Assembly: GCF_023734775.1 (NCBI RefSeq)
Contig: NZ_AP025732.1
Location: forward strand, 4,098,501 to 4,162,500
Length of the DNA: 64,000 nt
Reading direction: 5' to 3'
From: Nostoc cf. commune SO-36
Lineage (GTDB): Bacteria > Cyanobacteriota > Cyanobacteriia > Cyanobacteriales > Nostocaceae
Position numbers and translations under genes: made by a program. Of the stretch, positions 36,234 through 47,633 are shown piece after piece (within the stretch, counting starts at the first letter, position 1; each line of letters opens with the position of its first letter). The notes beneath the pieces were generated by a model that did no database searches, was not told the origin of the DNA, and saw only the letters and a program-made list of their open reading frames with translations.

Positions 36234-39200
36234 ATCTTTCACAAATTCCGTCAAGAACCTAAACGCCTTCAAAATATAACTAGCGCAATCTCTAGGAGAA
36301 GTATTGTAAAACGATCGCCACGCACTCGCTTTATCCTCATCATACCGATCGCTGCGTTGACTATGATTCTCTAACCACGCCAATCGCACTGCATGGCCAA
36401 TTAACACATCCAACACGATATATTCTTCAATTTGCAGCTTGGGATTATTGCCAGCGATCGCAGCTAATTCGATTAATGCTTCAATATTAACTTGGCGGTA
36501 TTCTGGAGCTTCAATTTTATTCAGCAAATGCTCAACCAAGAGAGCAAAATTTCTTTCTCCGGCTGTCATTTCCGACAGCATTATCTCACTATCTAAACGA
36601 TTGCGACGCTCTAGTTTATCGCCAATTACTAGACCCTTGCAATGTTGCATTAATAACCAAACTTGCTTAAAAAATTCTTTTGGTACGCGTCCTGTCGCAC
36701 CTTCAGCTTGGCGAAACCGCCGCCAACCACCCGGCGGAACTTCTATCCCTTCGGCGATTCCTGGCAATACCACCCAAGCAATATCACTTTCTTTTTGTTT
36801 GACGTGCAGTGATTCTTGCTGGCGCAACAGATTACTCATGCCAGTATATCCAGTTAATACCTGACGCAAGCGCACTTTAACTTCAAAGGGTGAAAGTTGC
36901 ATTAAGTAATCGTAAGCTTCATCTTGAGTGACATGCAATTCCCGCGCTAGTTCGCTGGTGATTAATAAGATAAGATAGCCGACTCTCAGGGTTAGTAGTC
37001 CCTGGAATAGTCCGGGTTCTGAGCGAATTAAGATACCAACATAGATTAAAATCTCTTGAGTGAGGACGCGATCGCGGATATCCTCACGACAAAAATGATT
37101 AATTTTATCGGCAATTTCATCGTGAGGCATGGGTACGCTAATCAAGGACGCTTCACTGTAAGCTTTACCCACAGCAATTTGCTTACCTCGCACCAAAATA
37201 CTCGTTACTGCATCTGATAGGCTGATATCAACCATAAGCCGTAACCCAGCAGCCCGACGTACCACTGCCCAAATGCCTAAATCTCCAGCTTTGGTGTAAA
37301 CTTCATCTAGTAAATCAGCTACGGTGACGCGATTATCCTGGGCCACCATATCCCGTATCAAATTCCATTCCCTGCAAGCGAGTTAAAGTTTGCAATAGCT
37401 CAATTTGCTCGTAGATATTCTCTGAAGCACGCAAAGAAGAAAGTAATACCCGAAATTGGTTTCACACTCCATCTGAAATTCTTGAGTATGCCCTAAGCGC
37501 AGTTTTTCTCAGGATTATAAGCCAAATAATAGCAATGTGGGCTAGCATTTTTAACTGGCGAATCGCGAGAATTCTGCATTTGGCAGAAAATCAATTCTTT
37601 GGATTCCAGCTGTTAGCATTAGCTGATTTAGCCGCCCTAATTTCACCCGCACACCGTTACAAATACCATCTTTCAGTTCTTGCATCAATTCCAGTAATGC
37701 CTCAGAACCACTTTCTAACATGGTGTGTGTCAACATCAAAGTCAGAGTAGGACGCCCTAAATCGCTCCAATATTTTTGAATGTAAGCAAGTTCGCTTCTA
37801 ATTTGATCTAACAGAAAATGGTAATCAAGGGTTAAATAAAACTGTTGAGAGTCTGAAAATGAAGGCAAAAATACAATTGTTTCGCTGCTAATCCGAAAGA
37901 TTCTAGATGTTGTCAAACTTCGCAGTCGCCGCACTGGCCGCCCAGTTAAACCGAGTTTATCGTTACGTCCGATTTGGGTATAAATAGCTGAAAATTCTCC
38001 AGCTTTTCTCACTTGAATTGGTTCTACTTGGGTGGGCGTTTGTGCTTCGATTCCGTGAACTTCTAATTTAGTTTGTAAATCTTCATCTTCTGCTAATAAG
38101 GCAATTTGTACCAATGCCTCGCGCTGTTTTCCCACACACAAATGTCTTCCTAAAGGGTCGATATCACCAACCGCCAGTAACCCTTCACTCAACATTTCAC
38201 CCAGAAAATATAAACTCTGCGCCCACACCAAGGGAATATTTTCATTGGGCAAACGTGGTTGCGTTTGAGGTGCTAATTTTTCTGCCTCTATATTTTCTGC
38301 GGGAACATAATAAAGTTCTGGCAATAAACGCAAACCATCTTGTTCTATAAGTAATGACTCTAAAAGCTCTTGATATTTTTTAACTTGTTCTTGTTCGCCA
38401 CGAAATGATCCATCTAAAACTAAATAAGTGAAAAATAACGGCCATTCGCATTCAATATGCTCAAATTGCTTGAGTTCCCAGGGTTCGTAGTGCAAGCGCT
38501 GATGATCTTCTAAAACGGTTTGGTGTCCATCACGCAGAAAGCGTTTGCAGCCGTATTTACCTGCGAGTTTATTGATAATATCGTTTAAAGTGCGATCGCG
38601 TAACTCCAAATCTTCCACTGCAAAGGCAGGATAACTAATAATACTCAATAGTGCTGCATCAATTTCTTTGGAACCAGATTCTCTCGGTAATAAGGATTCT
38701 AAAGTAATTCGGGCGCGGGCGATTTCATCTGGTAGCACATGAATTACTGATGCTTGACTACCCCGCACACCAAACAAATCCAGTCCGTTAATAGCTTCTA
38801 AAGCAGCTTTTGCCATGCCTACAGAACTGGCATTTAACTCTGCACTACCACGATTAATTTTGTTACCACGTTCCCAAATGCCATAATCTGGTGTGCGGTA
38901 AGCTCGTCCAATGTAGTAAACTAAATTTTGGACGAAATTCACTTCATCAATGGTATAAATTATTGGCAATCCGGCTGCCGTCATTTGCGCCAATATCAGC
39001 AAAAATATAGATGTGGCATCGAGTTGCAAATGTCCCCATTCATCATCACCAACAACAATGTCACCAGTCGCGGTATTATATTTAGCATGCAGTCCATCTA
39101 GTAACGACTGAGTATGTTTAAATGTCTCTACTTTATGAGCCTGTCGCATCATTGCAAACAACAACCCGCGCATCAGTTTGATCACACTGTGTTCTAGTTC

Positions 39201-39434
39201 ATAGGTGCGTCCCTCATCGTCGTCAATTTTGCGGTATGCAAGTCCTAAACCCCAAACTGCCAAAATGCTGTAAACGTTGTCTCGTACCCAGGCATCTGTG
39301 TAATCACCGTGGGCTGTAATCGCTGTGCTTGCAGGTAGTAAACCCGTAATCGGATTCTGCCGAGTCAGGATGATCGTTTTGATTTGCTGGTAGTAATAGT
39401 CTAGGCGAGTTAGCAATTTGGTAGATGTTTTCAT
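36228..39434 (-). pseudogene. Glycoside hydrolase family 15 / phosphorylase-kinase-like protein, multiply frameshifted
   Basis: The N-terminal half (ATG at 39434, MKTSTKLLTRLDYYYQQIK) has the GH15-like (alpha/alpha)6 features GLLPASTAITAHGDYTDAWVRDNVYS (first 20: GLLPASTAITAHGDYTDAWV), GDDEWGHLQLDATSIFLLIL and YEPWELKQFEHIECEWPLFF. It stops at 37551. The protein then continues through short pieces in changing frames (NASPHCYYLAYNPEK, LRLGHTQEFQMECE, and ASENIYEQIELLQTLTRLQG). Shifts occur near 37545, 37505, 37455 and 37345. The C-terminal ORF then starts VTVADLLDEVYTKAGDLGIW and runs to 36228. The intact relative is about 1060 residues. Four lesions in 200 bp make a real pseudogene more likely than isolated errors. 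The substrate is unknown. Confidence 0.82.
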
Positions 39435-40191
39435 GGTTTGGTTCAGAACAACTTGCAAAATTAGGCTCCTTAAAGGAGTGGGTTTCCTGCACTTGGGCTA
39501 TGGGGAATGGGGCATTGAGATAGTATTCCGTACCATAGGCTATACAGGAACATTAATCATCTCTGGAAATATCGATCTCTGCGTGGGTGGAAAAATCCCT
39601 CCAAGTTAAGTCGAGCCGTAGAAAGAGGAACTTTAAAGAGTGATCTTAAGAATCTACCACTGATTCAGTGGTAGGATAATGTCAAAAAATCAAAAGTGCC
39701 TAACTCGAAGGATGAGCTTATGCTAGTCTAAACTAGATCATTACTCCGAGGTTATGCTTATGCTGGTATAAAGTAAATCATTTTTTTACAAAAAAAATAT
39801 TAAATAAATAAATATAATTTTAATGTAGATATGTTTTAAGATAGTGTGTTTGTGTAAAATATTCACCATATAATTGCACTAAAGAAAGGGAGGCCATCTT
39901 CAAGGCAACAAGGTTTGATAAAAAATATAAATTATGGACTGTACAAATGAATTATTTTGTGCATTGACATTAAATACCTCTGTTTAGTCTTTTACAAAGT
40001 ATATTTTGTTAGTTCCGTAGGCTAGCAAAATCGCAAACATCGCCAAAATCTAGCTAGAAGCCTAGATTTAGACTAGATATTAATTTGAAAAAACTAACAA
40101 TCAGGATTCTACAGATTAGTGCTGTTTTTGAAGAAATTAGGTAATTACCATTTTATAGACAGGAATATTAATCTTAAATAGGAGTAACATA
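39435..40191. other. Long AT-rich intergenic region with a tandem repeat
   Basis: At 39711-39785 two imperfect ~37-bp direct copies contain GGATGAGCTTATGCTAGT and GGTTATGCTTATGCTGGT, each ending in AT-rich AAATCATT/AGATCATT. The rest is very AT-rich, includes the promoter region of the glycosyltransferase gene and shows no coding signal. Confidence 0.55.
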
Positions 40192-41346
40192 ATGAAAACA
40201 GTTGGGATGTATCGTCGAGCTTATCCGAGAGTATCAGAAACTTTTATTGGAGAACAAGCCCATAATTTACAAAGATACAAACCTTTGTTTCTTACTTGTA
40301 AAATATTAAAAGAGATTCCTTTTGAAGGTATTTCTATTAGTAATAATGACTTATGGAATATTAAGCAGTTATTTCATGTAATTACTGCTTCACCAAATAT
40401 GTTTGGAAACGAGAGTGAATTAGGAAGTCTAAAATTAATTCATGGACATTTTGGCCCAGACGGTATTTACGCAATGCGATTGGCAGAAAAATTAAATATT
40501 CCTTTCCTCGTTACATTTTACGGTTTTGATATCACAGTTACACGTCGATCTATGTGGCTGTCAGGTAATCCAGCATTATATCAATTTCTTTTACATGAAG
40601 AAGAACTAAAACAAAAAGCATCTAAATTTATTGCTTTTTCTAGTTTCTTGTATAAAAAAATGATTGAATATGGTTATCCAGAAGATAAAATTATTAAACT
40701 GAATAGTGGTGTAGATTTAGAAAAGTTTGCCTCATCAGCAAGCGAATCAAAAGATGAAAGATATATTTTGTGTGTAGGCAGACATACTGAAAAGAAAGGA
40801 ATTGATACCCTATTAAAAGCCTTTGCCCGGATTGCCAGTAAGCATCCAAATGTGTCACTTATCCAAATTGGAAGTGGCATCATGACTGAAAAATTAAAGA
40901 GTCTAGCAGATGAGCTTGGTATTAGTAATAGAGTAAATTTTATGGGCGCAAAACCTTATGAAGTCATTCAAAAAATGATGCGAGGTGCGGAAATATTTTC
41001 TCTACCCAGTCAAACAGCAAAAAACGGTGATAGTGAAGGTTTACCGCTTTCAATATTGGAAGCTGCCGCTTCTAGTTTACCAATAGTTTCTACCTGGCAT
41101 AGTGCTATTCCTGATGCTGTTTTAGATGGAGAAACTGGCTTTTTAGTTGATGAAAAAGATGATCAAGCTCTTGCGGAAAAATTAGATATTCTATTGTCTG
41201 ACCGTGCTTTAGCTAAAAATATGGGTATAAAAGGACGAGAATTTATTTGCGAAAATTTTGATATTCGGAAGCAAACTGTCAAGCTAGAAGCTATTTATGA
41301 TTTAGTAATCAGTAAACGAGAGTTAAGTAAGAGTATCTCAATTTAG
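40192..41346 (+). CDS. Glycosyltransferase family 4
   Basis: 384 residues with a GT-B fold. The acceptor half contains LIHGHFGPDGIYAMRLAEKL and LVTFYGFDITV. The donor half has LCVGRHTEKKGIDTLLKAF, the nucleotide-sugar region MMRGAEIFSLPSQT, and the E-x7-E motif EGLPLSILEAAASSLPIVST. It is monocistronic and AT-rich. The sugar and acceptor cannot be read from sequence; a role in exopolysaccharide or heterocyst-envelope glycan synthesis is only a guess. The gene is intact, with an AGGAG ribosome site 8 bp before the ATG. Confidence 0.9.
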   Translation: MKTVGMYRRAYPRVSETFIGEQAHNLQRYKPLFLTCKILKEIPFEGISISNNDLWNIKQLFHVITASPNMFGNESELGSLKLIHGHFGPDGIYAMRLAEKLNIPFLVTFYGFDITVTRRSMWLSGNPALYQFLLHEEELKQKASKFIAFSSFLYKKMIEYGYPEDKIIKLNSGVDLEKFASSASESKDERYILCVGRHTEKKGIDTLLKAFARIASKHPNVSLIQIGSGIMTEKLKSLADELGISNRVNFMGAKPYEVIQKMMRGAEIFSLPSQTAKNGDSEGLPLSILEAAASSLPIVSTWHSAIPDAVLDGETGFLVDEKDDQALAEKLDILLSDRALAKNMGIKGREFICENFDIRKQTVKLEAIYDLVISKRELSKSISI

Positions 41347-41722
41347 ATTACTAAACATTAAGCATTTGTTAATGAGCAGAAATTTTATGATGCCTATTTA
41401 CAGAAGGTAAAACTCGTATTCGGAGAATTCGTTATCCAACTGTCAAAAAAAGCACTAAAAAGCCAAAAAAACAAATGCCACAATCTGCTTAAACCTTTGA
41501 TTTTTTAATTTTGGGGTGCAAAGCTTGTGACTCAGCATTGCTGAGTCACTTTGTCATGTCTTTAGTCTAAACTCCAGTTATTAGCGATCGCCAGTTATCA
41601 CAAATTATATCAGTAGCAAAACTAACTATGATTACAGAATAATTTCCTAAAAATCAGGCTAGTAAGCTAATACAGCGCTTCCGCCTGTTATAAGGTACAC
41701 TAGGTTAAAATATAAATACTTT

Positions 41723-42417
41723 GTAACTGCCTACCTACTTAATTGAGGCGAGAAAAACAGAGACATTACCAAGTAGCGCCTGAGTAATAACTTCCAGTAA
41801 GTTAAGACCCTGCTTAGAAGCAGTGGAAAGATGCATAACGGATATTAGCGAATGAAACCGCAAACTCGAAGGAGCGAAAACCACCGGAAATCTTCTGCTT
41901 ACATTTCATCATCCGCAAGTCACGTTCTGCCTGATTATTGGTAAGGACATTCTTTGACTGCCACTCTGTGTTCTGTGACGATGATGCGTGGGGCTGGTAT
42001 ATCAAATACTTGTCGCTTGATGATTTTTTTGATTCCTACATCCCCAATATCACTTCCACATCCAGGACATGAGCATGGTGTTGGATGTTCTACTATTTTC
42101 TCTGGCTCTAATACTTGTTTTAATGTCTGCCCTGGATGACCTATCTGCCCCCCTGATGGCCGCTTCCCTTTTTCTCTTAAACTTTTTGTCCGTATTTGAT
42201 TTGACTTTTTGAGTCCGTCGCTGGCTGGTGGTTTTGAACTTGTTTGGCTATCTAGTCCCAAACTTCTCTCTAGCTCTGCTATCCTTTCCAGCAGTGCCTT
42301 AACCTCTAGCTCTAGCCTTTCTATTTTTTGATCTTTTTCTTCTGGACTCATTCTTGAACATTACCATCTTTCCTCCCTTCACGGGAATATCCCTGACTTT
42401 CCTACCTGGGCAGTTAC
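41723..42417 (-). mobile_element. IS66 remnant nested in the IS630 element
   Basis: Bounded by GTAACTGCC inverted ends. On the minus strand the N-terminal IS66 transposase segment is MSPEEKDQKIERLELEVKAL to VAVKECPYQ (42351-41935). The C-terminal segment NNQAERDLRMMKCKQKISGG (41814-41925) follows directly. The whole central DDE region has been deleted. No target duplication is obvious. Confidence 0.83.
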
Positions 42418-43094
42418 GACAAAACTGGTAATTGGGTAGGTCGAAGTGCAATGTGTCGTGCCTTACAAAAATTAGGATTAAATCGTAAAAAAAAACATTG
42501 CGGAGTAGTCAAGCAGCAACAGAAAGAGTTCAAAAAGTAAGAGTAGAATATTGGGAACAGGTCAGAGATATAGATCCAGATAACTTAGTATTCCTAGATG
42601 AGACAGGAGTTTTATTAGGTCTGGCAAGAACTCATGCGCGTTCGCAACAAGGAACAAGAGCTTACGACCAAAAACCATTTTATAGAGGTGCAAAAGTCAC
42701 AGTAATTGGAGCAATTAGTATTAAAAAAGTAGTGGCGTTAATGACGATGAATAACTCAATGGATAGCCAAGCATTTGATGTATTCATTGAGAAGTTTTTA
42801 GCGCCTAATTTATGGACAGGAGCAGTAGTCGTCATGGATAACTTACCTGCCCATAAACTAGCATCAATTGTACCAATGATTGAAGCTGTAGGTGCGAAAG
42901 TTATTTGTTTATCCTCATACTCTCCTGATTTTAATCCAATCGAGTTATGGTGGTCACAACTCAAATCTTTTTTACGCAGTTTTGCTCCAACTACAACAGA
43001 AATGGTTGATACAGTAATCTCAGTTGCACTCGACTTAATGAATCCTCAACATTTAAAAAACTGGTTTACTAATTGTTGCTATTGTACCTCATAA
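42418..43094 (+). pseudogene. IS630 transposase, 5'-truncated
   Basis: A short piece GNWVGRSAMCRALQKLGLNRKK continues across a run of nine A (42487-42495), with a one-base shift, into SSQAATERVQKVRVEYWEQV. The C-terminal DDE domain has LVFLDETGVLLG, VVVMDNLPAHK and SPDFNPIELWWSQLKSF. The catalytic triad is intact, but the HTH half was lost with the IS66 insertion. The A run could be a natural slippage site, as in several IS630 elements. Confidence 0.82.
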
Positions 43095-43289
43095 CACCGG
43101 GAAGTGCTGTAAAGATAAATATAAAGCTACTAAAATTACAAAAAATCCTCAGTATCTACCGGAGAGGGCTATTCCGGGTTAGGATGATGACTAGCGATGC
43201 CTTAATTTAGATATCGATATTGAATTGTTGAAATTTTATGGGCAATAGTCCACCAGATGGCAGTATCAACCTCCTCTGAGCTGGCGAGG

Positions 43290-43314
43290 AAGTCTCCCAG
43301 CGCGGGGGAGACTT
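43290..43314 (+). promoter_or_regulatory. Hairpin in the mgtE leader touching the ribosome site
   Basis: AAGTCTCCC and GGGAGACTT form a 9-bp stem that ends one base before AGGAG, the mgtE ribosome-binding site 10 bp upstream of the ATG. A second possible stem (CCTC/GAGG, 43270-43289) precedes it. Position suggests translational control, perhaps by magnesium, but no known Mg riboswitch consensus was recognised. Confidence 0.45.
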
Positions 43315-43328
43315 AGGAGATATATCTC

Positions 43329-44682
43329 ATGCTCACACAAGATATTCGTGATTTGTTGACTGATACTACCGATTTAAATCAGTTGAAATGGGATTTAAAT
43401 CGCTTGCAACCTGTGGATGTGGGAGATTACATTACACAATTGCCTGAACAAGAACGCGCGATCGCATTTCGTTTACTCAATAAAGCTCAGGCAATTGATG
43501 TATTTGAATATCTGCCCACAGAGGTGCAAGAAGAACTAATTAATTCTCTGCATGATGTCCAGGTAGTGCAGCTTGTAGAAGCGATGAGTCCCGATGAACG
43601 GGCAGAATTGTTTGATGAACTACCTGCTGGGGTAATCAAACGGCTATTACAAGAACTGAGTCCAGAACAAAGGCAAGCAACAGCAACGATTCTCGGCTAT
43701 CCAGAAGGCACGGCTGGGCGGGTGATGACAACCGAATATGTGCGATTACGGCAAGGCTTGACTGTCGGTGAAGCCCTAAGCAAAATCCGCCGTCAGGATG
43801 AAGACAAGGAGTCTATTTACTACGCCTACGTCACAGATGACAACCGGACGCTGGTGAGAGTAGTTTCACTGCGCCAATTGCTGTTTACCTTTCCCGATGT
43901 ATTTATTAAGGATATCGCTAGCGATCGCGTCATCAAAGTTAGAACTGAAACCCCCCAAGAAGAAGTAGCGCGGATCATGCAGCGCTACGATTTAATCGCT
44001 ATCCCCGTGGTTGACCGAGAAGACCGATTAGTGGGCATCGTCACCATTGATGATGTCATGGATATTTTGGAAGAGGAAGCCACAGAAGATATCCAAAAAC
44101 TGGCGGGTGTCAGTGGTGATGAAGCAGCTTTATCCTCTCCCTTACTCACCATCCGCAACCGCTTACCTTGGTTGTTGGGCATCATGGCAATGTATATTGG
44201 TGCTGCTAGTGCGATCGCGCCTTTTCAATCTGTAATTGCCGCAGTGCCAGTTCTAGCAGTCATCATGCCGATTTTTTCTAACACGGGTGGTACTGTTGGG
44301 ATTCAATCATTAACGGTGACAATTCGCGGCTTAGGATGTGGGCGAGGTAACACCCAAAGATACCTTAAAAATTCTCCGCAAGGAACTTCTAGCTGGTTTA
44401 GGTACAGCCGTAGCTTTAGCCACAACAATGATCCTGCTTTCCTTAATTTGGGCGCGACCCCAAGAACGATGGGTAGCTTTAATTGCCGGAATGGTAATGG
44501 CAACTAATACAATTGTGGCTGTTACACTCGGCACTTTACTGCCAATGGCTTTGACACGGCTGAAGCTTGACCCTGCTTTAGTTAGTGGCCCCTTAGTGAC
44601 TACAATGCTAGATACAATTGGGTTTTTAACGTTCCTCAGCTTAATTTCTCTAGCTTTAAACGTTTTCCATTTACCAACCTAA
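43329..44682 (+). pseudogene. mgtE: MgtE magnesium transporter, one frameshift
   Basis: The cytosolic N domain (residues ~30-130, with LLQELSPEQRQATATILGYP) is followed by paired CBS domains (GRVMTTEYVRLRQGLTVGEA and IPVVDREDRLVGIVTIDDVM). The membrane domain begins LPWLLGIMAMYIG and reaches NTGGTVGIQSLTVTIRGLG. There the frame changes at about 44334. The rest continues in another frame from GEVTPKDTLKILRKELLAGL through three further helices to 44682. Intact MgtE forms a dimeric Mg2+ channel gated by CBS-bound Mg2+. The break lies inside the pore region, so no functional channel results unless it is a sequencing error. The pyrB start is about 70 bp downstream. Confidence 0.88.
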
Positions 44683-44755
44683 AAGGATTGGACATTGGGT
44701 ATTGATTATTTCTCCCTTATCTCCCCCAATCCCCAGTTTCCACTCTCCAAATTCT

Positions 44756-45784
44756 ATGCCTACTACTACCTGGAATCGTCATCACGTTCTTTCCCTAGCT
44801 GACTTTACGGCGGCTGAATATAATACTGTTTTGCAAACTGCTGCCAGTTTTCAAGAGGTACTATCGCGGCGGACGAAAAAAGTACCAACCTTGCAGGGAC
44901 AGGTGGTGGCGAATTTATTTTTTGAATCTTCTACCCGCACCCGCAGCAGTTTTGAACTCGCGGCGAAACGCTTAAGTGCAGATACCCTGAACTTTGCCGC
45001 AGCATCTTCCTCTATGACTAAGGGAGAAACAATTCTCGACACGGCGAAAACCTATTTGGCGATGGGAACTGATATTATGGTAGTCCGCCATCGAGAAGCA
45101 GGAGTACCAAATGCGATCGCGGCTGAAATGGATCGTTTAGGTGTAAAAGTTAGCGTCCTCAATGCTGGTGATGGTCAACATGAGCATCCTTCCCAAGCAC
45201 TGCTAGATTTATTTACCATAACTACCCTAATTGATCCAGCTAGCCCCCGACTGGAACTTTTAAAGGGGAAAAAGATTGCCATTGTTGGAGATATTCTCCA
45301 TTCTCGCGTGGCGCGATCAAATATTTGGAGTTTAATTGCCAGTGGTGCTGAAGTGCATCTGGCAGCACCACCAACCCTTTTACCTAAGTTATTTGCTGAA
45401 TATATCTGTGAAGAGTCAGAAGTCAGAAGTCAGGAATTATTCTCCGACTTCCTCACTCCCCAGCTTTTTCTACATTGGCAGCTAGAACCAGCTTTGGAGA
45501 ATGCCGATTTTGTCATGACTTTGCGCCTGCAAAAAGAACGGATGATGGCTCATTTACTGCCAAGCTTGCGAGAATATCATCAGCTATTTGGCATTACAAG
45601 CACAAAGCTGCAACTTTGTAAACTTAATGTCAAAGTTTTGCATCCAGGCCCAGTCAACCGTGGTGTTGAAATTAGTTCTGAATTGATGGATGACCCAGAA
45701 TTTAGTCTTATTCAATCGCAAGTTACTAGTGGTGTTGCCGTTCGCATGGCGCTGTTGTACCTATTAGGTAGTGGCAAGGCTTAA
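44756..45784 (+). CDS. pyrB: Aspartate carbamoyltransferase catalytic subunit
   Basis: 342 residues from the ATG at 44756 ([17 protein letters not shown]); the reading frame extends upstream without family resemblance. It catalyses the committed step of pyrimidine synthesis. Carbamoyl-phosphate binding is at [13 protein letters not shown], aspartate-side residues at HPSQALLD, and the C-terminal HPGPVNRG loop is intact. Between AEYI and [11 protein letters not shown] an insertion of about 15 residues encoded by GTCAGAA-type heptamers (45415-45440) enlarges a surface loop. The frame is kept, as expected for an essential enzyme. Confidence 0.93.
   Translation: MPTTTWNRHHVLSLADFTAAEYNTVLQTAASFQEVLSRRTKKVPTLQGQVVANLFFESSTRTRSSFELAAKRLSADTLNFAAASSSMTKGETILDTAKTYLAMGTDIMVVRHREAGVPNAIAAEMDRLGVKVSVLNAGDGQHEHPSQALLDLFTITTLIDPASPRLELLKGKKIAIVGDILHSRVARSNIWSLIASGAEVHLAAPPTLLPKLFAEYICEESEVRSQELFSDFLTPQLFLHWQLEPALENADFVMTLRLQKERMMAHLLPSLREYHQLFGITSTKLQLCKLNVKVLHPGPVNRGVEISSELMDDPEFSLIQSQVTSGVAVRMALLYLLGSGKA
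45415..45440 (+). repeat. GTCAGAA heptamer insertion inside pyrB
   Basis: About three heptamers (GTCAGAA, GTCAGAA, GTCAGGA) following GAA, in frame. It is the same repeat family as at 13076-13131 in cobN. Confidence 0.8.
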
Positions 45785-46019
45785 GTATAATCTAAGTTTG
45801 AATACTTCTAGTACGCCACCGCGTAAATAGAGCAACCATTTAAAATTCCTAAAGAGTTTATTCCATAATACTTTCTACTCTTGACTTTTGACTTCCGCCT
45901 TGCGCTACTAAGGACTTCCAAGAAATAATGTCAATATTGGCTTCTTTAACCAAAGTGGTAGAAACCGAGTTCCAATAGATTTTTCATTTATTGGAATGAT
46001 TAAGCTCTGTAGGGCAAAG

Positions 46020-46734
46020 CTATTCAACTTTTTCATACCAAATCCCTACTTTCTCAAAAGAAGCATAAGCAAGCTTCAGAAAATTCATTACTCTCTGTCT
46101 CCCAATTATCCCAAATTCTTTATACTCTCTCGCCTCCGCAAAGGTCAGGCGATTTTGGTCAATTATGTTTCTTTCTTTATATGCTAACTTCGGAAAATCT
46201 ATAACTTTTATCTTATATTTATTTACTATTTTCTGAAAGTTTGAGTCTGACTCTATATGTTCCCAATCATCACACAGCCCGAAATTCCTTACCAGAATAT
46301 GAGGGATTGTCTCACCATAAGTATTTACTGACTGAGCAAACAGGTTGATGCTGTCGTATCCTCCTGTCGAGACAAACCATTTGCCAAAACATCACTCCCT
46401 GCGAACTTGCTAGTTCAAGTAATTGATTAGAATCAATCCACCCTTGTACTGCTCTATGCGATTGTGCGGCTAAATTCACAATTACTGGCTTCTCTATCGC
46501 CCACTCAAATATTCTATCTGCCTTATCTGCCTGTCGTTCATTCTCACTAAACACAGCATATTTACATATCTGCTTATACACCTCTGCTACATCTGGATTC
46601 GACCTATCTGTGTCCACTGCTACAAACGGGATTTTCTTATCCAGGCAATACTGAATCATTGTCCTGGTAAAGAGAGATTTCCCTACCCCACCTTTTTCAC
46701 CATCTACCAAATGAATCGTCGGCATTACAGCCAC
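46020..46734 (-). pseudogene. ParA/MobD-like P-loop protein, frameshifted
   Basis: The N-terminus is a ParA-type P-loop: IHLVDGEKGGVGKSLFTRTM (residues ~7-26), then DTDRSNPDV. The frame shifts at about 46380, after VMFWQ, and resumes as WFVSTGGYDSINLFAQSVNT and RNFGLCDDWEHIESDSNFQK down to a stop at 46020, about 238 residues in all. Such proteins travel with plasmids and mobilisation regions. No relaxase or partner parB is nearby, so this is an orphan relic. The AT-rich flank upstream (46735-47122) has no other gene. Confidence 0.78.
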
Positions 46735-47122
46735 CTCTAATACTTATTACTTATTCAAGTCTGATACATTTTTGCCCTGGCTTAGAACTTTTTGGAAGTC
46801 CATGTCCGCTTGATTATCTACTAAAACCCAAGAACCCAAAAGAAAAGAGTCAAAGCTATACTTTGTCTCCCCGCCTCGCAAGCCTACGGTGTCAACACAA
46901 GTCTTGACTCAGTGTTTGACTGGAGCCAGAGCCTCATATATCTAAAATTCTTACTAAGAATCTTTTAATTTTACTCCTATCGGACTAGCTTACGGAAGAA
47001 TACCTAGTCTCATAGAAATTATATATTCCTCCGATCGCATGAATACAGAATTCTGTAATTTTGGGACAGTGGAATGGTGGAAGTTAAAAATTTAACGACT
47101 TCTAGAAGTGTCGGAGGTAAAT

Positions 47123-47563
47123 ATGAAACGAATTTTTTTGACGGCAGCAGCTTTACTCAGCACGCTATCTTTAGCTGCTCCTATTCCCGTCAAAGCAGAA
47201 AATTCCGCCCCTATCCGCCGCTTACTGCAAACTAGAGAGTGTTTTGGATGTAACTTAACAGGAGCAAACCTTAAAGGCGCTCATCTGATAGGGGTTGACC
47301 TGAGAAATGCAAATTTAAAAGCAGCCAATCTTGAAGGGGCTAACTTAGAAGGTGCTGATTTAACTGGTGCTAATTTAAAGTCTGCTAATCTTACAGAAGC
47401 ATTCGTCAGTGGTACTACCCTAAATAATGCTAATCTTACCAACGCTGATTTGAGTGATGCTCATTTATATAATGCTGACGTAGGTGGCGCTGTTTTAGCT
47501 GGTATTGATTTAAGCGGTGCTGATGTATTTAATACTGCCATCAGCGTAGGTGGTGAATATTAA
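47123..47563 (+). CDS. Exported pentapeptide-repeat protein
   Basis: 146 residues. The ATG at 47123 is preceded by GGAGG; an upstream GTG is ignored. A Sec signal peptide (KRIFLTAAALLSTLSLAAPI, cleavage near KAENS) is followed by RECFGCNLTGANLKGAHLIG and about 16 pentapeptides of A(N/D)Lxx form, which make a right-handed quadrilateral beta helix. The CxxC before the helix is common in cyanobacterial lumenal or periplasmic pentapeptide proteins. The specific function is unknown. An inverted repeat (AGAGTTAT/ATAACTCT, 47596-47618) downstream may terminate it. Confidence 0.88.
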   Translation: MKRIFLTAAALLSTLSLAAPIPVKAENSAPIRRLLQTRECFGCNLTGANLKGAHLIGVDLRNANLKAANLEGANLEGADLTGANLKSANLTEAFVSGTTLNNANLTNADLSDAHLYNADVGGAVLAGIDLSGADVFNTAISVGGEY

Positions 47564-47633
47564 TGGTGAGTAAAAATTTCCAAGTGATGAGTTAAGAGTT
47601 ATATTAAACTCATAACTCTGCACTTTTTAAGTT

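Larger units (their letters stand above)
41673..43109 (+). mobile_element. IS630-family element (second type), internally disrupted
   Basis: The ends CAGCGCTTCCGCCTGTTATA and (reverse complement) CAGCACTTCCCGGTGTTATG are flanked by TA at 41671-41672 and 43110-43111. The transposase N-terminus is replaced by an IS66 remnant, so the element is dead. Its ends match those of the MITE at 32111-32210. Confidence 0.85.

Noticed and set aside
43255..43330. Known Mg2+ riboswitch (M-box) upstream of mgtE
   Set aside because: The conserved M-box core was not recognised; only a simple hairpin is seen.
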